Assembly (NCBI GenBank): GCA_900549645.1
Contig: URPD01000004.1
Location: 12,440 to 76,439 of the forward strand
Reading direction: 5' to 3'
Origin: an uncultured Eubacteriales bacterium
GTDB lineage: Bacteria > Bacillota > Clostridia > Oscillospirales > Oscillospiraceae
Length of the DNA: 64,000 nucleotides
Both the position numbers and the translations under genes were made by a program. Below, piece by piece: positions 42,641-50,418 of the stretch. Below the pieces are notes generated by a model that saw nothing but the letters and a program-made list of their open reading frames with translations, did no database searches and was not told the DNA's origin. How positions within the stretch are numbered: the stretch's first letter is position 1; each line of letters opens with the position of its first letter.

Positions 42641-42675
42641 ATAAAGAAAGCACCGTGTTGCGGTGCTTTCTTTAT
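42641..42675 (+). terminator. intrinsic terminator after the YD-repeat gene
   Basis: 15-bp stem ATAAAGAAAGCACCG / CGGTGCTTTCTTTAT with a TGTTG loop (42641-42655 and 42661-42675). Confidence 0.88.
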
Positions 42676-42716
42676 GCCGTCGTCGATGAGCTAGCCCCAA
42701 ACAACGAGCATTACGC

Positions 42717-42754
42717 AAAATAAATGACCGATCTTATGATCGGTCATTTATTTT
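42717..42754 (-). terminator. intrinsic terminator of the tRNA operon
   Basis: 17-bp stem AAAATAAATGACCGATC / GATCGGTCATTTATTTT around a TTAT loop, directly after the CCA end of tRNA-Cys on the minus strand. Confidence 0.88.
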
Positions 42755-42828
42755 GGAGGCGCCACCCAGACTTGAACTGGGGAGTCGCGGATTTGCAGTC
42801 CGCTGCCTTACCACTTGGCTATGGCGCC
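42754..42828 (-). tRNA. tRNA-Cys (GCA)
   Basis: A complete cloverleaf is visible: acceptor GGCGCCA/TGGCGCC, anticodon stem GCGGA/TCCGC with loop CTGCAAA (anticodon GCA), T arm with GTTCAAG, discriminator T and an encoded CCA (42754-42756). Last gene of the four-tRNA operon. Confidence 0.96.
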
Positions 42829-42870
42829 ATATGAGATTTGCGGGCGATGGTTGATGCCCGCAAATCTTTT

Positions 42871-42946
42871 TGGAGCGGCTTACGAGGCTCGAACTCGCTA
42901 CCTCCACCTTGGCAAGGTGGCGCTCTACCGGATGAGCTAAAGCCGC
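42871..42946 (-). tRNA. tRNA-Gly (GCC)
   Basis: Acceptor GCGGCTT/AAGCCGC, anticodon stem CCACC/GGTGG with loop TTGCCAA (anticodon GCC), T loop GTTCGAG and an encoded CCA. Confidence 0.96.
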
Positions 42947-42969
42947 AGAACTCATCGCATAGCGATGAG

Positions 42970-43045
42970 TGGTGCCTCCGGTCGGAGTTGAACCAACGAC
43001 ACGCGGATTTTCAATCCGCTGCTCTACCTACTGAGCTACAGAGGC
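42970..43045 (-). tRNA. tRNA-Phe (GAA)
   Basis: Acceptor GCCTCTG/CGGAGGC with one G-T pair, anticodon stem GCGGA/TCCGC with loop TTGAAAA (anticodon GAA), T loop GTTCAAC and an encoded CCA. Confidence 0.96.
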
Positions 43046-43060
43046 ATATGAAGTTAATTA

Positions 43061-43137
43061 TGGTGGGAACAACTGGACTCGAACCAGTGACCCCCTGCTT
43101 GTAAGGCAGGTGCTCTAACCAGCTGAGCTATGCTCCC
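43061..43137 (-). tRNA. tRNA-Val (TAC)
   Basis: Acceptor GGGAGCA/TGTTCCC, anticodon stem CCTGC/GCAGG with loop CTTACAA (anticodon TAC), T loop GTTCGAG and an encoded CCA. It is the first gene of the operon. Confidence 0.96.
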
Positions 43138-43154
43138 GTCACAACGGCTTAGCC

Positions 43155-43183
43155 ATAATACTAAAAAATTCGCATTTTGTCAA
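43155..43183 (-). promoter_or_regulatory. strong sigma-A promoter of the tRNA operon
   Basis: Minus strand TTGACA (43178-43183), a 17-bp spacer and TATTAT (43155-43160), ending 17 nt before tRNA-Val. Confidence 0.8.
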
Positions 43184-43220
43184 TACCAATTCCGCAATTT
43201 TTTCACTTTATTTTGCCGGG

Positions 43221-43267
43221 CGGTGTTATCAGGCCAAGGCCGGGACGGCGATGGCCTGATAACACCG
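43221..43267 (-). terminator. long stem-loop after hslO
   Basis: 16-bp perfect inverted repeat CGGTGTTATCAGGCCA / TGGCCTGATAACACCG (43221-43236, 43252-43267), 6 nt beyond the hslO stop. Only a weak T-rich stretch follows on the minus strand, so it may be a terminator or an mRNA-end structure. Confidence 0.6.
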
Positions 43268-43272
43268 CATTA

Positions 43273-44160
43273 TCACTCCTCGACGGGCTTCGGCTGTATG
43301 GCCTCCAGCTCGGCGGGAGTGAACGTATACTCCGTGCCGCAGAACTGGCAGCCGACGGAGATGTCCTTGCCGTCCTGCGCGAGCTCCGCGAGCGCGTCGC
43401 TGCCGATGGAGGCGAGCGCGGCTTCAACGCGCTCACGGCTGCAATAGCAGCGGTACTCGATAGGCTCGGAACTGACGACATGATGCTCAAAGCCCTTGAG
43501 CACCTGCCCGAACAGCGCTTCCGCGCCGTCCTCGTCAAGCACCGTTGTGACCTGATCCATCATAAAGATGTTCTCCTCAAGCCTGTCGATATATTCCTCA
43601 GGTGCGCCGGGCATGAGCTGCACGATGAAGCCGCCCGCGGCCTTGATGCTCTTGTCGGTATCCACAAGCACGCCCAGCGCGCAGGCCGACGGTACCTGCT
43701 CGCTCTCAAGCAGATACGCGGTCAGATCCTCGGCTACCTCGCCGCTGACAAGCTCCGTAGAGCCGACATACGGCTCGTTGAGCCCAATGTCACGGCTGAC
43801 GGTAAGAGTACCGTCGCGCCCGACTATGCCGCCGACGTCGAGCTTGCCGTCCTGCCGCGTGGGGAGGTCGGCCGCGGGATTCTCAATATAGCCGCGCACG
43901 TTGCCCGCCGAGTCCGACACGGCGACGACGCTGCCCGCGATACCGCCGCCGTTTACGCGGAGAGTCAGTGTCGCGTTCTCTTCCTTCATCATGTTGCCCA
44001 TCAGCGACGCCGCGCACAGCAGACGCCCCAGCGCGGCGGATGCGGTGGGGGAGCAGCCGTGGACGCTGCATCCGCGCTGCACGGTGTCCTTCGCGGTGAT
44101 GACCGCCATTTTTATATAGCCGTCTCCGGCGGTAGCTCTGATTATTCTGTCGTTGTTCAT
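43273..44160 (-). CDS. hslO: redox-regulated chaperone Hsp33
   Basis: Hsp33 is a cytosolic holdase switched on by oxidation. The 295-residue product has the N-terminal Hsp33 fold (RATAGDGYIKMAVI, SPTASAALGRLL, GNVRGYIENP) and the C-terminal zinc redox switch CYC ... CQFC (CxC and CxxC). The ATG at 44160 begins the conserved MNNDRIIRA and has a GAGG site; the longer open frame upstream overlaps the methyltransferase and is not coding. It is 4 nt after the methyltransferase gene, so the two are co-transcribed. Confidence 0.95.
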   Translation of the reverse strand: MNNDRIIRATAGDGYIKMAVITAKDTVQRGCSVHGCSPTASAALGRLLCAASLMGNMMKEENATLTLRVNGGGIAGSVVAVSDSAGNVRGYIENPAADLPTRQDGKLDVGGIVGRDGTLTVSRDIGLNEPYVGSTELVSGEVAEDLTAYLLESEQVPSACALGVLVDTDKSIKAAGGFIVQLMPGAPEEYIDRLEENIFMMDQVTTVLDEDGAEALFGQVLKGFEHHVVSSEPIEYRCYCSRERVEAALASIGSDALAELAQDGKDISVGCQFCGTEYTFTPAELEAIQPKPVEE

Positions 44161-44164
44161 AAAA

Positions 44165-44896
44165 TCATTCCTCATTTCTGGTTGAGACGATGAACATTCT
44201 GCCCGCGTCGCCCTGCGGACAGTCGCGCCGGAGCTGCACACCAGTGAACCCGGCGGCCTCAAGCAGCCGCTTCAGCGCCTGCGGCTCGTGCGCATATTCG
44301 ATATGCTCCTCGCTGCCTCGCTCCCACAGCCTGCCGACGCGGCTGAAGATATCCATGCCGTAAACTATTGCGGGCAGCTCATCGTCAAAGTCCGCGCGCC
44401 AGAGACACAGCACATCGTCCTTCTCGTCGACGAAGATATCCCCGTCCAGCGCGCGGAGCCATTCCGGCGTCCGGATGTCGAAGATGAGCAGCCCGCCGGG
44501 ACGGACGAACAGGTGCAGCCGATGGAACACCTCCGGCAGCGCGTCGGGGGCGATGTAGTTCATCCCGTCGAGCGAGCAGACCGCGGCGTCGACCGTGCCG
44601 TACAGGTCAAGCTCCGCCGCGTCCTGACACAGAAACAGCGGCGGGCAGGGAAGCTCCGCCGATTTCTCGCGCGCCTGCATCAGCATATCTACCGACGCGT
44701 CGGCGGCGATCATCTCATAGCCGCGCCGCGCAAGCTCGCAGGTGAGCGTGCCGGTGCCGCAGCAGAGGTCGAGCAGGAGGCGGAATTCGCCCCCGTCGCG
44801 GGCAAACTCCGCCTCGTAAAACTCTATGAATTTGGAATAAGGAACATCACCGGTCAATTTGTCATAGTACCCGGCGAGGGAGCCGTAGCAGCTCAC
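44165..44896 (-). CDS. class I SAM-dependent methyltransferase
   Basis: A 243-residue Rossmann-fold methyltransferase with motif I LLDLCCGTGTLTCELARRG, acidic loop AADASVDML, motif II VDAAVCSLDGMNYI and the post-motif VRPGGLLIFDIRTP. The substrate is not evident; such YerC-linked methyltransferases are commonly annotated only as class I. The start overlaps the yerC stop by 4 nt (ATGA), and hslO follows closely. Confidence 0.9.
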   Translation of the reverse strand: MSCYGSLAGYYDKLTGDVPYSKFIEFYEAEFARDGGEFRLLLDLCCGTGTLTCELARRGYEMIAADASVDMLMQAREKSAELPCPPLFLCQDAAELDLYGTVDAAVCSLDGMNYIAPDALPEVFHRLHLFVRPGGLLIFDIRTPEWLRALDGDIFVDEKDDVLCLWRADFDDELPAIVYGMDIFSRVGRLWERGSEEHIEYAHEPQALKRLLEAAGFTGVQLRRDCPQGDAGRMFIVSTRNEE

Positions 44897-45189
44897 TTGT
44901 CCTCCTCCTTCATGCGGTCAAACACGATGGCATAGCCGCCGCTGCCGTACTGGAGCGAGCGGTTCACGCGGCTTATCGTCGCGCTGGACGCGCCGGTCTC
45001 GGCCAGAATGTCGTTATAGATCATGCCCTCGTTCAGGCAGGTAGCGACCTGATAGCGCTGTTCCATCGCCATAAGCTCGCTCACGGTGCAGAGATCGTCA
45101 AAGAAGCGCATACATTCTTCCACGGAGTTGAGGGAAAGAATGGCCTTGTACATGTTTTCATTGCGGGGTTTCCTAGGTAGCTTGTTCAT
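44893..45189 (-). CDS. yerC: YerC/YecD family TrpR-like regulator
   Basis: A 98-residue protein of the Trp-repressor-like YerC/YecD family. It has the helix LNSVEECMRFFDDLCTVSELMAMEQRYQVA and the recognition-helix region YNDILAETGASSATISRVNRSLQYG. It is a probable DNA-binding regulator whose ligand and targets are unknown. GGAGG precedes the start. It heads the yerC-methyltransferase-hslO operon. Confidence 0.93.
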   Translation of the reverse strand: MNKLPRKPRNENMYKAILSLNSVEECMRFFDDLCTVSELMAMEQRYQVATCLNEGMIYNDILAETGASSATISRVNRSLQYGSGGYAIVFDRMKEEDK

Positions 45190-45359
45190 TTTCGCCTCCG
45201 GTTAATAGTCGCTGAATAAACGCGGGAAGCCGGTCTACTCAGCGACGGTAAATTTTTTGTTGATTTATCATATCCGTATGTTACATCACTAAAGGGAAAA
45301 AGTAAAGGGGGAAAACGTGAAGCAAAAGTAAATTATTTGTGATGCGCGACAAATACATC

Positions 45360-45388
45360 TTGCGAAAGGTGCGCGGGTATTATATAAT
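45360..45388 (+). promoter_or_regulatory. sigma-A promoter of the nfeD-SPFH operon
   Basis: TTGCGA (45360-45365), a 17-bp spacer and TATAAT (45383-45388), 33 nt before the nfeD start. The rest of the 230-nt divergent interval shows no other structure. Confidence 0.6.
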
Positions 45389-45421
45389 GTGTTTAGAATT
45401 TAGCGAGAGGAGGATGAAGCA

Positions 45422-45895
45422 ATGTTTTTTTCCGGACTTATCGGAAGGCTTGCATCCGGCAGCATGACGGCGGTTTGGCTTGTCCTGATGGTCGTACTGC
45501 TTATCATCGAGGGCGCGGCTCCGGGGCTGGTGTCGATATGGTTTGCGCTGGGCGCGTTCGCCGCGATGATATCAGCCATACTGCGCGCGCCGCTGTGGCT
45601 CCAGATAATCTGGTTCTTCGTTGTGTCGATAGTGTCGCTGGTGCTGACAAGGCCGCTTGTGAAGAAGTATGTCAACTCCGAGGCGCAGCCGACCAACGCG
45701 GACATGGTGATCGGCAAGGAGTGCCGTGTGACGGAGGATATTGACAACATTGCCGGGACAGGAGCCGTCTCCGTCGGCGGCAAGATATGGACTGCCCGCA
45801 CCGAGAGCGACGAGGTCAAAGCAAGCGTCGGCGAGCTTATGACCGCCGTCCGCATCGAGGGCGTTAAGCTGATAGTTAAACCCGCAGAGAAGTAA
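45422..45895 (+). CDS. NfeD-like membrane protein
   Basis: A 157-residue protein with three hydrophobic segments in the first ~85 residues (LIIEGAAPGLVSIWFALGAFAAM is the second-helix region with the typical NfeD glycine/proline motif), followed by a C-terminal OB-fold domain (GKECRVTEDIDNIAGTGAVSVGGKIW). NfeD proteins partner with SPFH proteins in membrane microdomains. The next gene, 22 nt downstream, is such a protein. Confidence 0.88.
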   Translation: MFFSGLIGRLASGSMTAVWLVLMVVLLIIEGAAPGLVSIWFALGAFAAMISAILRAPLWLQIIWFFVVSIVSLVLTRPLVKKYVNSEAQPTNADMVIGKECRVTEDIDNIAGTGAVSVGGKIWTARTESDEVKASVGELMTAVRIEGVKLIVKPAEK

Positions 45896-45917
45896 GTAAA
45901 ATTTACAGGAGGAAATC

Positions 45918-46823
45918 ATGGTAGGAATTATTATAGCAGTTATCATTATAGTGCTTATTATCACCAACATCCGTGTTGTCCAGCAGGCGAGAGCCTACGT
46001 TGTTGAGCGTCTCGGCGCTTACAAGGAGACGTGGAACGTTGGTATGCACGTGAAGCTCCCGTTTATCGACCGCGTGGCGAAGGTCGTCTCCCTCAAGGAG
46101 CAGGTTGCGGACTTCCCGCCCCAGCCAGTTATCACCAAGGATAACGTCACCATGCAGATAGATACCGTTGTGTACTTCCAGATAACCGACCCGAAGCTCT
46201 ATACCTACGGCATCGAGCAGCCCATGGTCGCAATCGAGAACCTTTCCGCAACCACGCTGAGAAACATCATCGGCGATCTTGAGCTTGACCAGTGCCTCAC
46301 CAGCCGCGATCTGATAAACTCCAAGATGCGTGCCATCCTTGACGAGGCGACTGACCCTTGGGGCATCAAGGTCAACCGCGTTGAGCTGAAGAACATTCTG
46401 CCTCCGAAGGAGATCCAGAACGCGATGGAGAAGCAGATGAAGGCAGAGCGTGAGCGCCGCGAGGCGATACTCCGCGCCGAAGGCGAGAAGCGCGCGGCCA
46501 TCCTCGAAGCCGAGGGCGAAAAGGAATCCGCCATTCTCCGCGCAGACGCGAAGAAGCAGCAGCAGATACTTGAGGCCGAAGGCGAAGCCGAGGCTATCCT
46601 CAAGGTTCAGACCGCTACCGCCGAAGGCATCAAGCTCATTAACGCCGCCAGCCCGACCGACGCCGTGCTGAAGATCAAGGCGCTCGAAGCCTTCTCCGCC
46701 GCCGCCAACGGCCGCGCGACGAAGATAATCATCCCCAGCGAGATTCAGGGCATCGCTGGTCTTGCCGAGGGTATTGTCGAGTCCGTGAAGGGTACCGCTC
46801 CCGCAGAAAAGGAAGACAAGTAA
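45918..46823 (+). CDS. SPFH/Band 7 (stomatin-like, QmcA-type) protein
   Basis: A 301-residue protein with one N-terminal hydrophobic anchor (residues ~3-17), the SPFH core (VERLGAYKETWNVGMHVKLPFID, VYFQITDPKLYTYGIEQP) and a charged helical tail of Ala/Glu repeats (ILRAEGEKRAAILEAEGEK) that forms oligomer-building coiled coils. It is a likely membrane-microdomain scaffold working with the preceding NfeD. It has an AGGAGG start site. Confidence 0.93.
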   Translation: MVGIIIAVIIIVLIITNIRVVQQARAYVVERLGAYKETWNVGMHVKLPFIDRVAKVVSLKEQVADFPPQPVITKDNVTMQIDTVVYFQITDPKLYTYGIEQPMVAIENLSATTLRNIIGDLELDQCLTSRDLINSKMRAILDEATDPWGIKVNRVELKNILPPKEIQNAMEKQMKAERERREAILRAEGEKRAAILEAEGEKESAILRADAKKQQQILEAEGEAEAILKVQTATAEGIKLINAASPTDAVLKIKALEAFSAAANGRATKIIIPSEIQGIAGLAEGIVESVKGTAPAEKEDK

Positions 46824-46842
46824 GCAGAGACAAATATTATGT

Positions 46843-46869
46843 AAACCGGCGGCACTTTGCCGCCGGTTT
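46843..46869 (+). terminator. intrinsic terminator after the SPFH gene
   Basis: 11-bp stem AAACCGGCGGC / GCCGCCGGTTT plus TTTTTG, 20 nt past the stop codon and 17 nt before the hexokinase start. Confidence 0.85.
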
Positions 46870-46885
46870 TTGATGGAGGGTTAAA

Positions 46886-48148
46886 ATGGAGTTTTTGAAA
46901 AAGTACGGCATGTCGCCGGCAGATATAGACCCCGTTGAATTTGCGCCCAGAATGCTTGACGATATGCTCCGCGGGCTTGCGGGCGAGCAGTCGGACATGG
47001 CGATGATACCGACCTACCTGAAAAATGACGGCGTAGTGCCGCTGAACGTTCCTGCCGTCGTGATCGATGCGGGCGGGACGAACTTCCGCCGCGCGCTTGT
47101 GACCTTCACGGAAGCGGGCTGTGTTGTATCCGAGCTGAAAAAATGCCCTATGCCGGGGATAGAAGCGCCGGTGGACTGGGATGAATTCATCGTCTTTGTT
47201 GCCGACGAGATAGAGCCGCTTATGGACAGAGCCGACAAAATCGGCTTCTGCTTCTCCTACACGGCGGAGGTCACGCCGGATATCGACGGGCGCGTCGTGC
47301 GCATCGACAAGGAAGTCACCGTGCGCGGCTGTGAAGGGCAGCTCGTCGGCGCGTCGCTGATAAAGGAGCTGGAGCGCCGCGGCATACACGGCAAGAGCGC
47401 GGTTATACTTAACGATACCGTGGCTGTGCTCCTTGGCGGCTCGGCGGTGCTGGACAAGACCGCATACAGCGGCTTTTTCGGGCAGGTCAGCGGCACGGGG
47501 ACGAATACCTGCTGTGCCGTTCCGTATGCAGCGATAAAGAAGCTGCACCGCGGCGAGCCGGGCGAGATACTTGTAAATCTCGAATCCGGCCTGTATTCCG
47601 GTATGCCGCGCGGCAAATTTGACCTGATGCTCGACGAAATGAGCAAGGATCCGGGACATAAATTCTTTGAGAAAATGACCGCCGGGGTTTATCTCGGCGA
47701 GCTTGCGCGTCTGATGCTCGTTCAGGCGGCGGAGGATAAGCTATTGTCGGCGCCCTGCGCCGCTAAGGTTGCCGCGCTGCACCGCATTGACTCTGCGGTC
47801 ATAGACGCGTGGGCGAGCGGCGAACGGCTCGACGAGCTGTGCGCGGACGATGCCGACGCGGAGCTGATAAAGAATCTCAGCCTTGCGATGTTTGAGCGCT
47901 CCGCGCGCTGCATGTGCTCCTGCATCGGCGGGATGCTGCTCTTGACCGGCGCGGGACAGAGCGAGGATAAGCCCGCCTGCGTGTGCGCTGAAGGCTCGCT
48001 CGTGCAGAAGAGCCGCCACTACCGGCCTATGCTTGAACGTCTGCTGAAAGATGACATAGGCGTCCGCCTCGGCCGCTACGCTGTGCTCAAGGTCGGCGAG
48101 GAGACGACGCTGCCCGGCTCCGCCGCCGCAGCGCTGCTGAACCGCTGA
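46886..48148 (+). CDS. eukaryote-type hexokinase family protein
   Basis: A 420-residue protein of the hexokinase (PF00349/PF03727) type rather than bacterial ROK glucokinase. The MIPTYL segment (residues 40-45), phosphate-1 motif DAGGTNFR (61-68), catalytic Asp177 in VILNDTVAVLLGG, GTGTNTCC, ESGLYSGMP, and FEKMTAGVYLGELARLML match the yeast-hexokinase order. It should phosphorylate a hexose with ATP. Glucose itself is not proven. GGAGGG precedes the ATG. The next gene is a D-2-hydroxyacid dehydrogenase, not an obvious partner. Confidence 0.85.
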   Translation: MEFLKKYGMSPADIDPVEFAPRMLDDMLRGLAGEQSDMAMIPTYLKNDGVVPLNVPAVVIDAGGTNFRRALVTFTEAGCVVSELKKCPMPGIEAPVDWDEFIVFVADEIEPLMDRADKIGFCFSYTAEVTPDIDGRVVRIDKEVTVRGCEGQLVGASLIKELERRGIHGKSAVILNDTVAVLLGGSAVLDKTAYSGFFGQVSGTGTNTCCAVPYAAIKKLHRGEPGEILVNLESGLYSGMPRGKFDLMLDEMSKDPGHKFFEKMTAGVYLGELARLMLVQAAEDKLLSAPCAAKVAALHRIDSAVIDAWASGERLDELCADDADAELIKNLSLAMFERSARCMCSCIGGMLLLTGAGQSEDKPACVCAEGSLVQKSRHYRPMLERLLKDDIGVRLGRYAVLKVGEETTLPGSAAAALLNR

Positions 48149-48204
48149 CGTATAATATCCGAAATATTTCGCATACTCTCCGTATGACGAATTGGAGGAG
48201 GACA

Positions 48205-49164
48205 ATGAAGATTTCCGTAATAGATGGCTATACAGAAAACCCCGGCGACCTGAGCTGGGACGGCCTGCGCACTCTCGGCGACGTCGTGATATACGACCAT
48301 AGCACCAGGGACGAGGCGGAGATAATCCGCCGCATAGGCGACGCCGAAATTGTCGTTGCGAACAAGTCCCCGATAAGCCGCCGCGTTCTGGATGCATGCC
48401 CGAACGCGAAGTATATCACCATACAGGCGACTGGGTATGACCCGATCGACTATGTGTACGCGCGCGAGAAGGGGATACCCGTCTCGAACGTCCCAACCTA
48501 CGGCACGGCCTCCGTCGCCCAGTTTGCGATAGCGCTGCTGCTGGAGATATGCGGCCACGCGGCGCACCATTCCGACGCCGTCCATGCCGGACGCTGGGCG
48601 GAGAGCGGCGAGTGGACGTTCTGGGATTACCCGATGATCGAGCTTGCGGGCAAGACGATGGGCATCATAGGCTTCGGGCGCATCGGGCAGAACGTGGGCC
48701 GCATCGCCAAGGCGCTGGGGATGAACGTCATAGCCTTCAACCGCAGCCGCAGCGCCGAGGGCGCGGAGATCGCCGAATACGTGGAGCTGGACGAGCTGCT
48801 GCACCGTGCTGACGTCATATCGCTGCACTGCCCGCTGTTCCCGGAGACGCGCGGAATCATCAACCGCGAGACGATCTCGAAGATGAAGGACGGCGTTATC
48901 ATAATCAATAACAGCCGCGGGCCGCTGGTCGTGGAGCAGGATCTGGCTGACGCGCTCAACTCCGGCAAGGTCTATGCCGCCGGGCTTGACGTCGTATCGA
49001 GCGAGCCTATAAGCGCGGATAATCCGCTGCTCAAGGCGAAAAACTGCCTCATCACGCCGCATATAAGCTGGGCGCCGAAAGAGAGCCGCCAGCGCATTAT
49101 GGACTGCACGGTTGAAAATATCCGAGCGTTTCAGGCCGGAAAGCCGCAAAATGTGGTCAATTAA
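48205..49164 (+). CDS. D-2-hydroxyacid dehydrogenase (glycerate/hydroxypyruvate reductase-like)
   Basis: A 319-residue NAD(P)-dependent dehydrogenase. It shows the Rossmann GFGRIG (~148-153), catalytic Arg in NNSRGPLV, Glu in DVVSSEP and His in ITPHISW, with the N-terminal catalytic half (TIQATGYDPIDYVYA, NVPTYGTASVAQ). The ordering matches glycerate/phosphoglycerate-type dehydrogenases. The ATG at 48205 has a GGAGGAGG site; the ATG 21 nt upstream does not. The substrate is unassigned. Confidence 0.9.
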   Translation: MKISVIDGYTENPGDLSWDGLRTLGDVVIYDHSTRDEAEIIRRIGDAEIVVANKSPISRRVLDACPNAKYITIQATGYDPIDYVYAREKGIPVSNVPTYGTASVAQFAIALLLEICGHAAHHSDAVHAGRWAESGEWTFWDYPMIELAGKTMGIIGFGRIGQNVGRIAKALGMNVIAFNRSRSAEGAEIAEYVELDELLHRADVISLHCPLFPETRGIINRETISKMKDGVIIINNSRGPLVVEQDLADALNSGKVYAAGLDVVSSEPISADNPLLKAKNCLITPHISWAPKESRQRIMDCTVENIRAFQAGKPQNVVN

Positions 49165-49170
49165 CAGTAC

Positions 49171-49197
49171 AACCCCTCCGGAAATTCCGGAGGGGTT
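49171..49197. terminator. palindromic hairpin between convergent genes
   Basis: AACCCCTCCGG / CCGGAGGGGTT (49171-49181, 49187-49197) lies 7 nt past the dehydrogenase stop. It lacks a clear T run on either strand; a bidirectional terminator is likely but not certain. Confidence 0.55.
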
Positions 49198-49223
49198 AAC
49201 TTATGTTCCGCTTATGCCCATTA

Positions 49224-49751
49224 TCAGGCTTTTGCACCCTCAAGCTCCGCGCCATAGCTGAATACGAGCGAGCTGAGAATGAGCACTATGCCGACGATGA
49301 TTGCCAAACCGTTGCCGTAGTCGCCAGGAACTTCGACGTCGAACACGCCGAATATCACACAGCTGACGGCGGCGCTTATGAGCGGCAGCGCGATGGAGAG
49401 TATGCCGAGCCGGAGCAGGCTTTTTGCCCCGGAGGCGGTGAACAGTGTGCCGTCCGCAAGCTCCTGCTTCAGGTACGCTACCGCGAAGCATAGCATAACG
49501 CCGTCAAGCGCTAAGCTTATGACATCTGCAGAGAGATGCGCGACGGACGCCGTGTAGCTGCCGTGATCCAGCTCCGCCATAATGGGCGCGAGCATACCGA
49601 GCGCGTCCGCCGGGGCGTTATACCAGCGCGAGAGACCAACTGCGGCAGCAAGAGCGCTGGCCGCGCCGAGGAACGCCGCGACTGCGGCTATTATCGCCAG
49701 CGTGTGAAAAACGCGGGCGCATTTTTGTATGCTTTTCAGTGTGGGTGACAT
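49224..49751 (-). CDS. DUF2975-like membrane protein
   Basis: A 175-residue protein with four hydrophobic segments. The pattern QELADGTLFTASGAKSLLRLGILSIALPLI resembles DUF2975, whose members often sit beside small helix-turn-helix regulators. None is adjacent here. It overlaps the previous gene's stop (TAATG). Function unknown. Confidence 0.7.
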   Translation of the reverse strand: MSPTLKSIQKCARVFHTLAIIAAVAAFLGAASALAAAVGLSRWYNAPADALGMLAPIMAELDHGSYTASVAHLSADVISLALDGVMLCFAVAYLKQELADGTLFTASGAKSLLRLGILSIALPLISAAVSCVIFGVFDVEVPGDYGNGLAIIVGIVLILSSLVFSYGAELEGAKA

Positions 49752-49933
49752 TATTGCAGCTCCTTACTACTATTATTATTTCTGCCTGCGAGAGTCAGCC
49801 GCAGTCCGGAGATGTTCGAAACCGCCAGCGCGGCGAGGGACAGCGGCAGAAACAGCGCGTCGCTGATATCGGTAAACAGGGCGAGCGCGAGAAACGCGAT
49901 ACATATTATGAGTTTGGCTACGCGAAGCTTCAT
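49751..49933 (-). CDS. small two-helix membrane protein
   Basis: A 60-residue product with two hydrophobic segments (LIICIAFLALALFTDI and ALFLPLSLAALAVSNI) and a GGGAGG ribosome-binding site. It lies between the PspC gene and the DUF2975-like gene and overlaps the latter by 1 nt, so it is part of the same operon. No family was recognised. Confidence 0.7.
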   Translation of the reverse strand: MKLRVAKLIICIAFLALALFTDISDALFLPLSLAALAVSNISGLRLTLAGRNNNSSKELQ

Positions 49934-49946
49934 GGCGCGCCTCCCG

Positions 49947-50135
49947 TCAAGGTTCTTCGGGCATGAACAGCGCTATGAGCAGATAGGCGAGCAGCCCGCT
50001 GCCGCCGATGGCGCAGAAGATTATCCAAGCCGCGCGGACGACGGTGGGGTCGATGCCGAAGTATTCGCCGATGCCGCCGCATATGCCGAGGAAAATGCGG
50101 TTCCTGCGCGATCTGTAAAGCTTTTTGTTATTTAT
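49947..50135 (-). CDS. PspC-domain protein, probable AUA start codon
   Basis: A 62-residue PspC protein: NNKKLYRSRRNRIFLGICGGIGEYFGIDPTVVRAAW, a TM segment (~40-57) and the LFMPEEP tail. PspC proteins usually begin M-x-KKLYRS. The homologous start falls on ATA at 50133-50135, which lies 8 nt after a strong AGGAGG; no ATG exists in frame nearby, only TTG codons 8 and 17 codons further upstream without ribosome-binding sites. The site lies inside the overlapping 3' end of the preceding gene. An ATG-to-ATA sequencing or assembly error would explain it equally. Confidence 0.75.
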   Translation of the reverse strand: MNNKKLYRSRRNRIFLGICGGIGEYFGIDPTVVRAAWIIFCAIGGSGLLAYLLIALFMPEEP

Positions 50136-50328
50136 GGCTGTGTTCCTCCTTCGGATCAATGTTTTTATCAGCCGCGCGGTAGGCAAGCCCCGCGCCGAGC
50201 ATACACAGCGCCGCCGCGAAGAGACACGGCGCGCAGACGAAGCGGCCGCATACCGCCATAAGTATGCCGGATAAGGCCATAAGCGCCGCCGCGCACAGCA
50301 ACAGTCTCGATGCTGTCATCTTTTCCAT
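50128..50328 (-). CDS. small two-helix membrane protein upstream of PspC
   Basis: A 66-residue product with two hydrophobic segments (residues 7-26 and 31-50) and a polar tail ending DPKEEHSHK. GGAGA precedes the ATG. Its last codons contain the ribosome-binding site of the PspC gene, and the reading frames overlap by 8 nt. Function unknown; the surroundings suggest a membrane-stress group. Confidence 0.65.
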   Translation of the reverse strand: MEKMTASRLLLCAAALMALSGILMAVCGRFVCAPCLFAAALCMLGAGLAYRAADKNIDPKEEHSHK

Positions 50329-50418
50329 CTTTCATCTCCTACCTTTCGTTAATATTATATCGCACCGGGCGGAGAAGAAATAGTGAGTTTTTGAAGCGCG
50401 ATGTGTCAGTTTTATATG

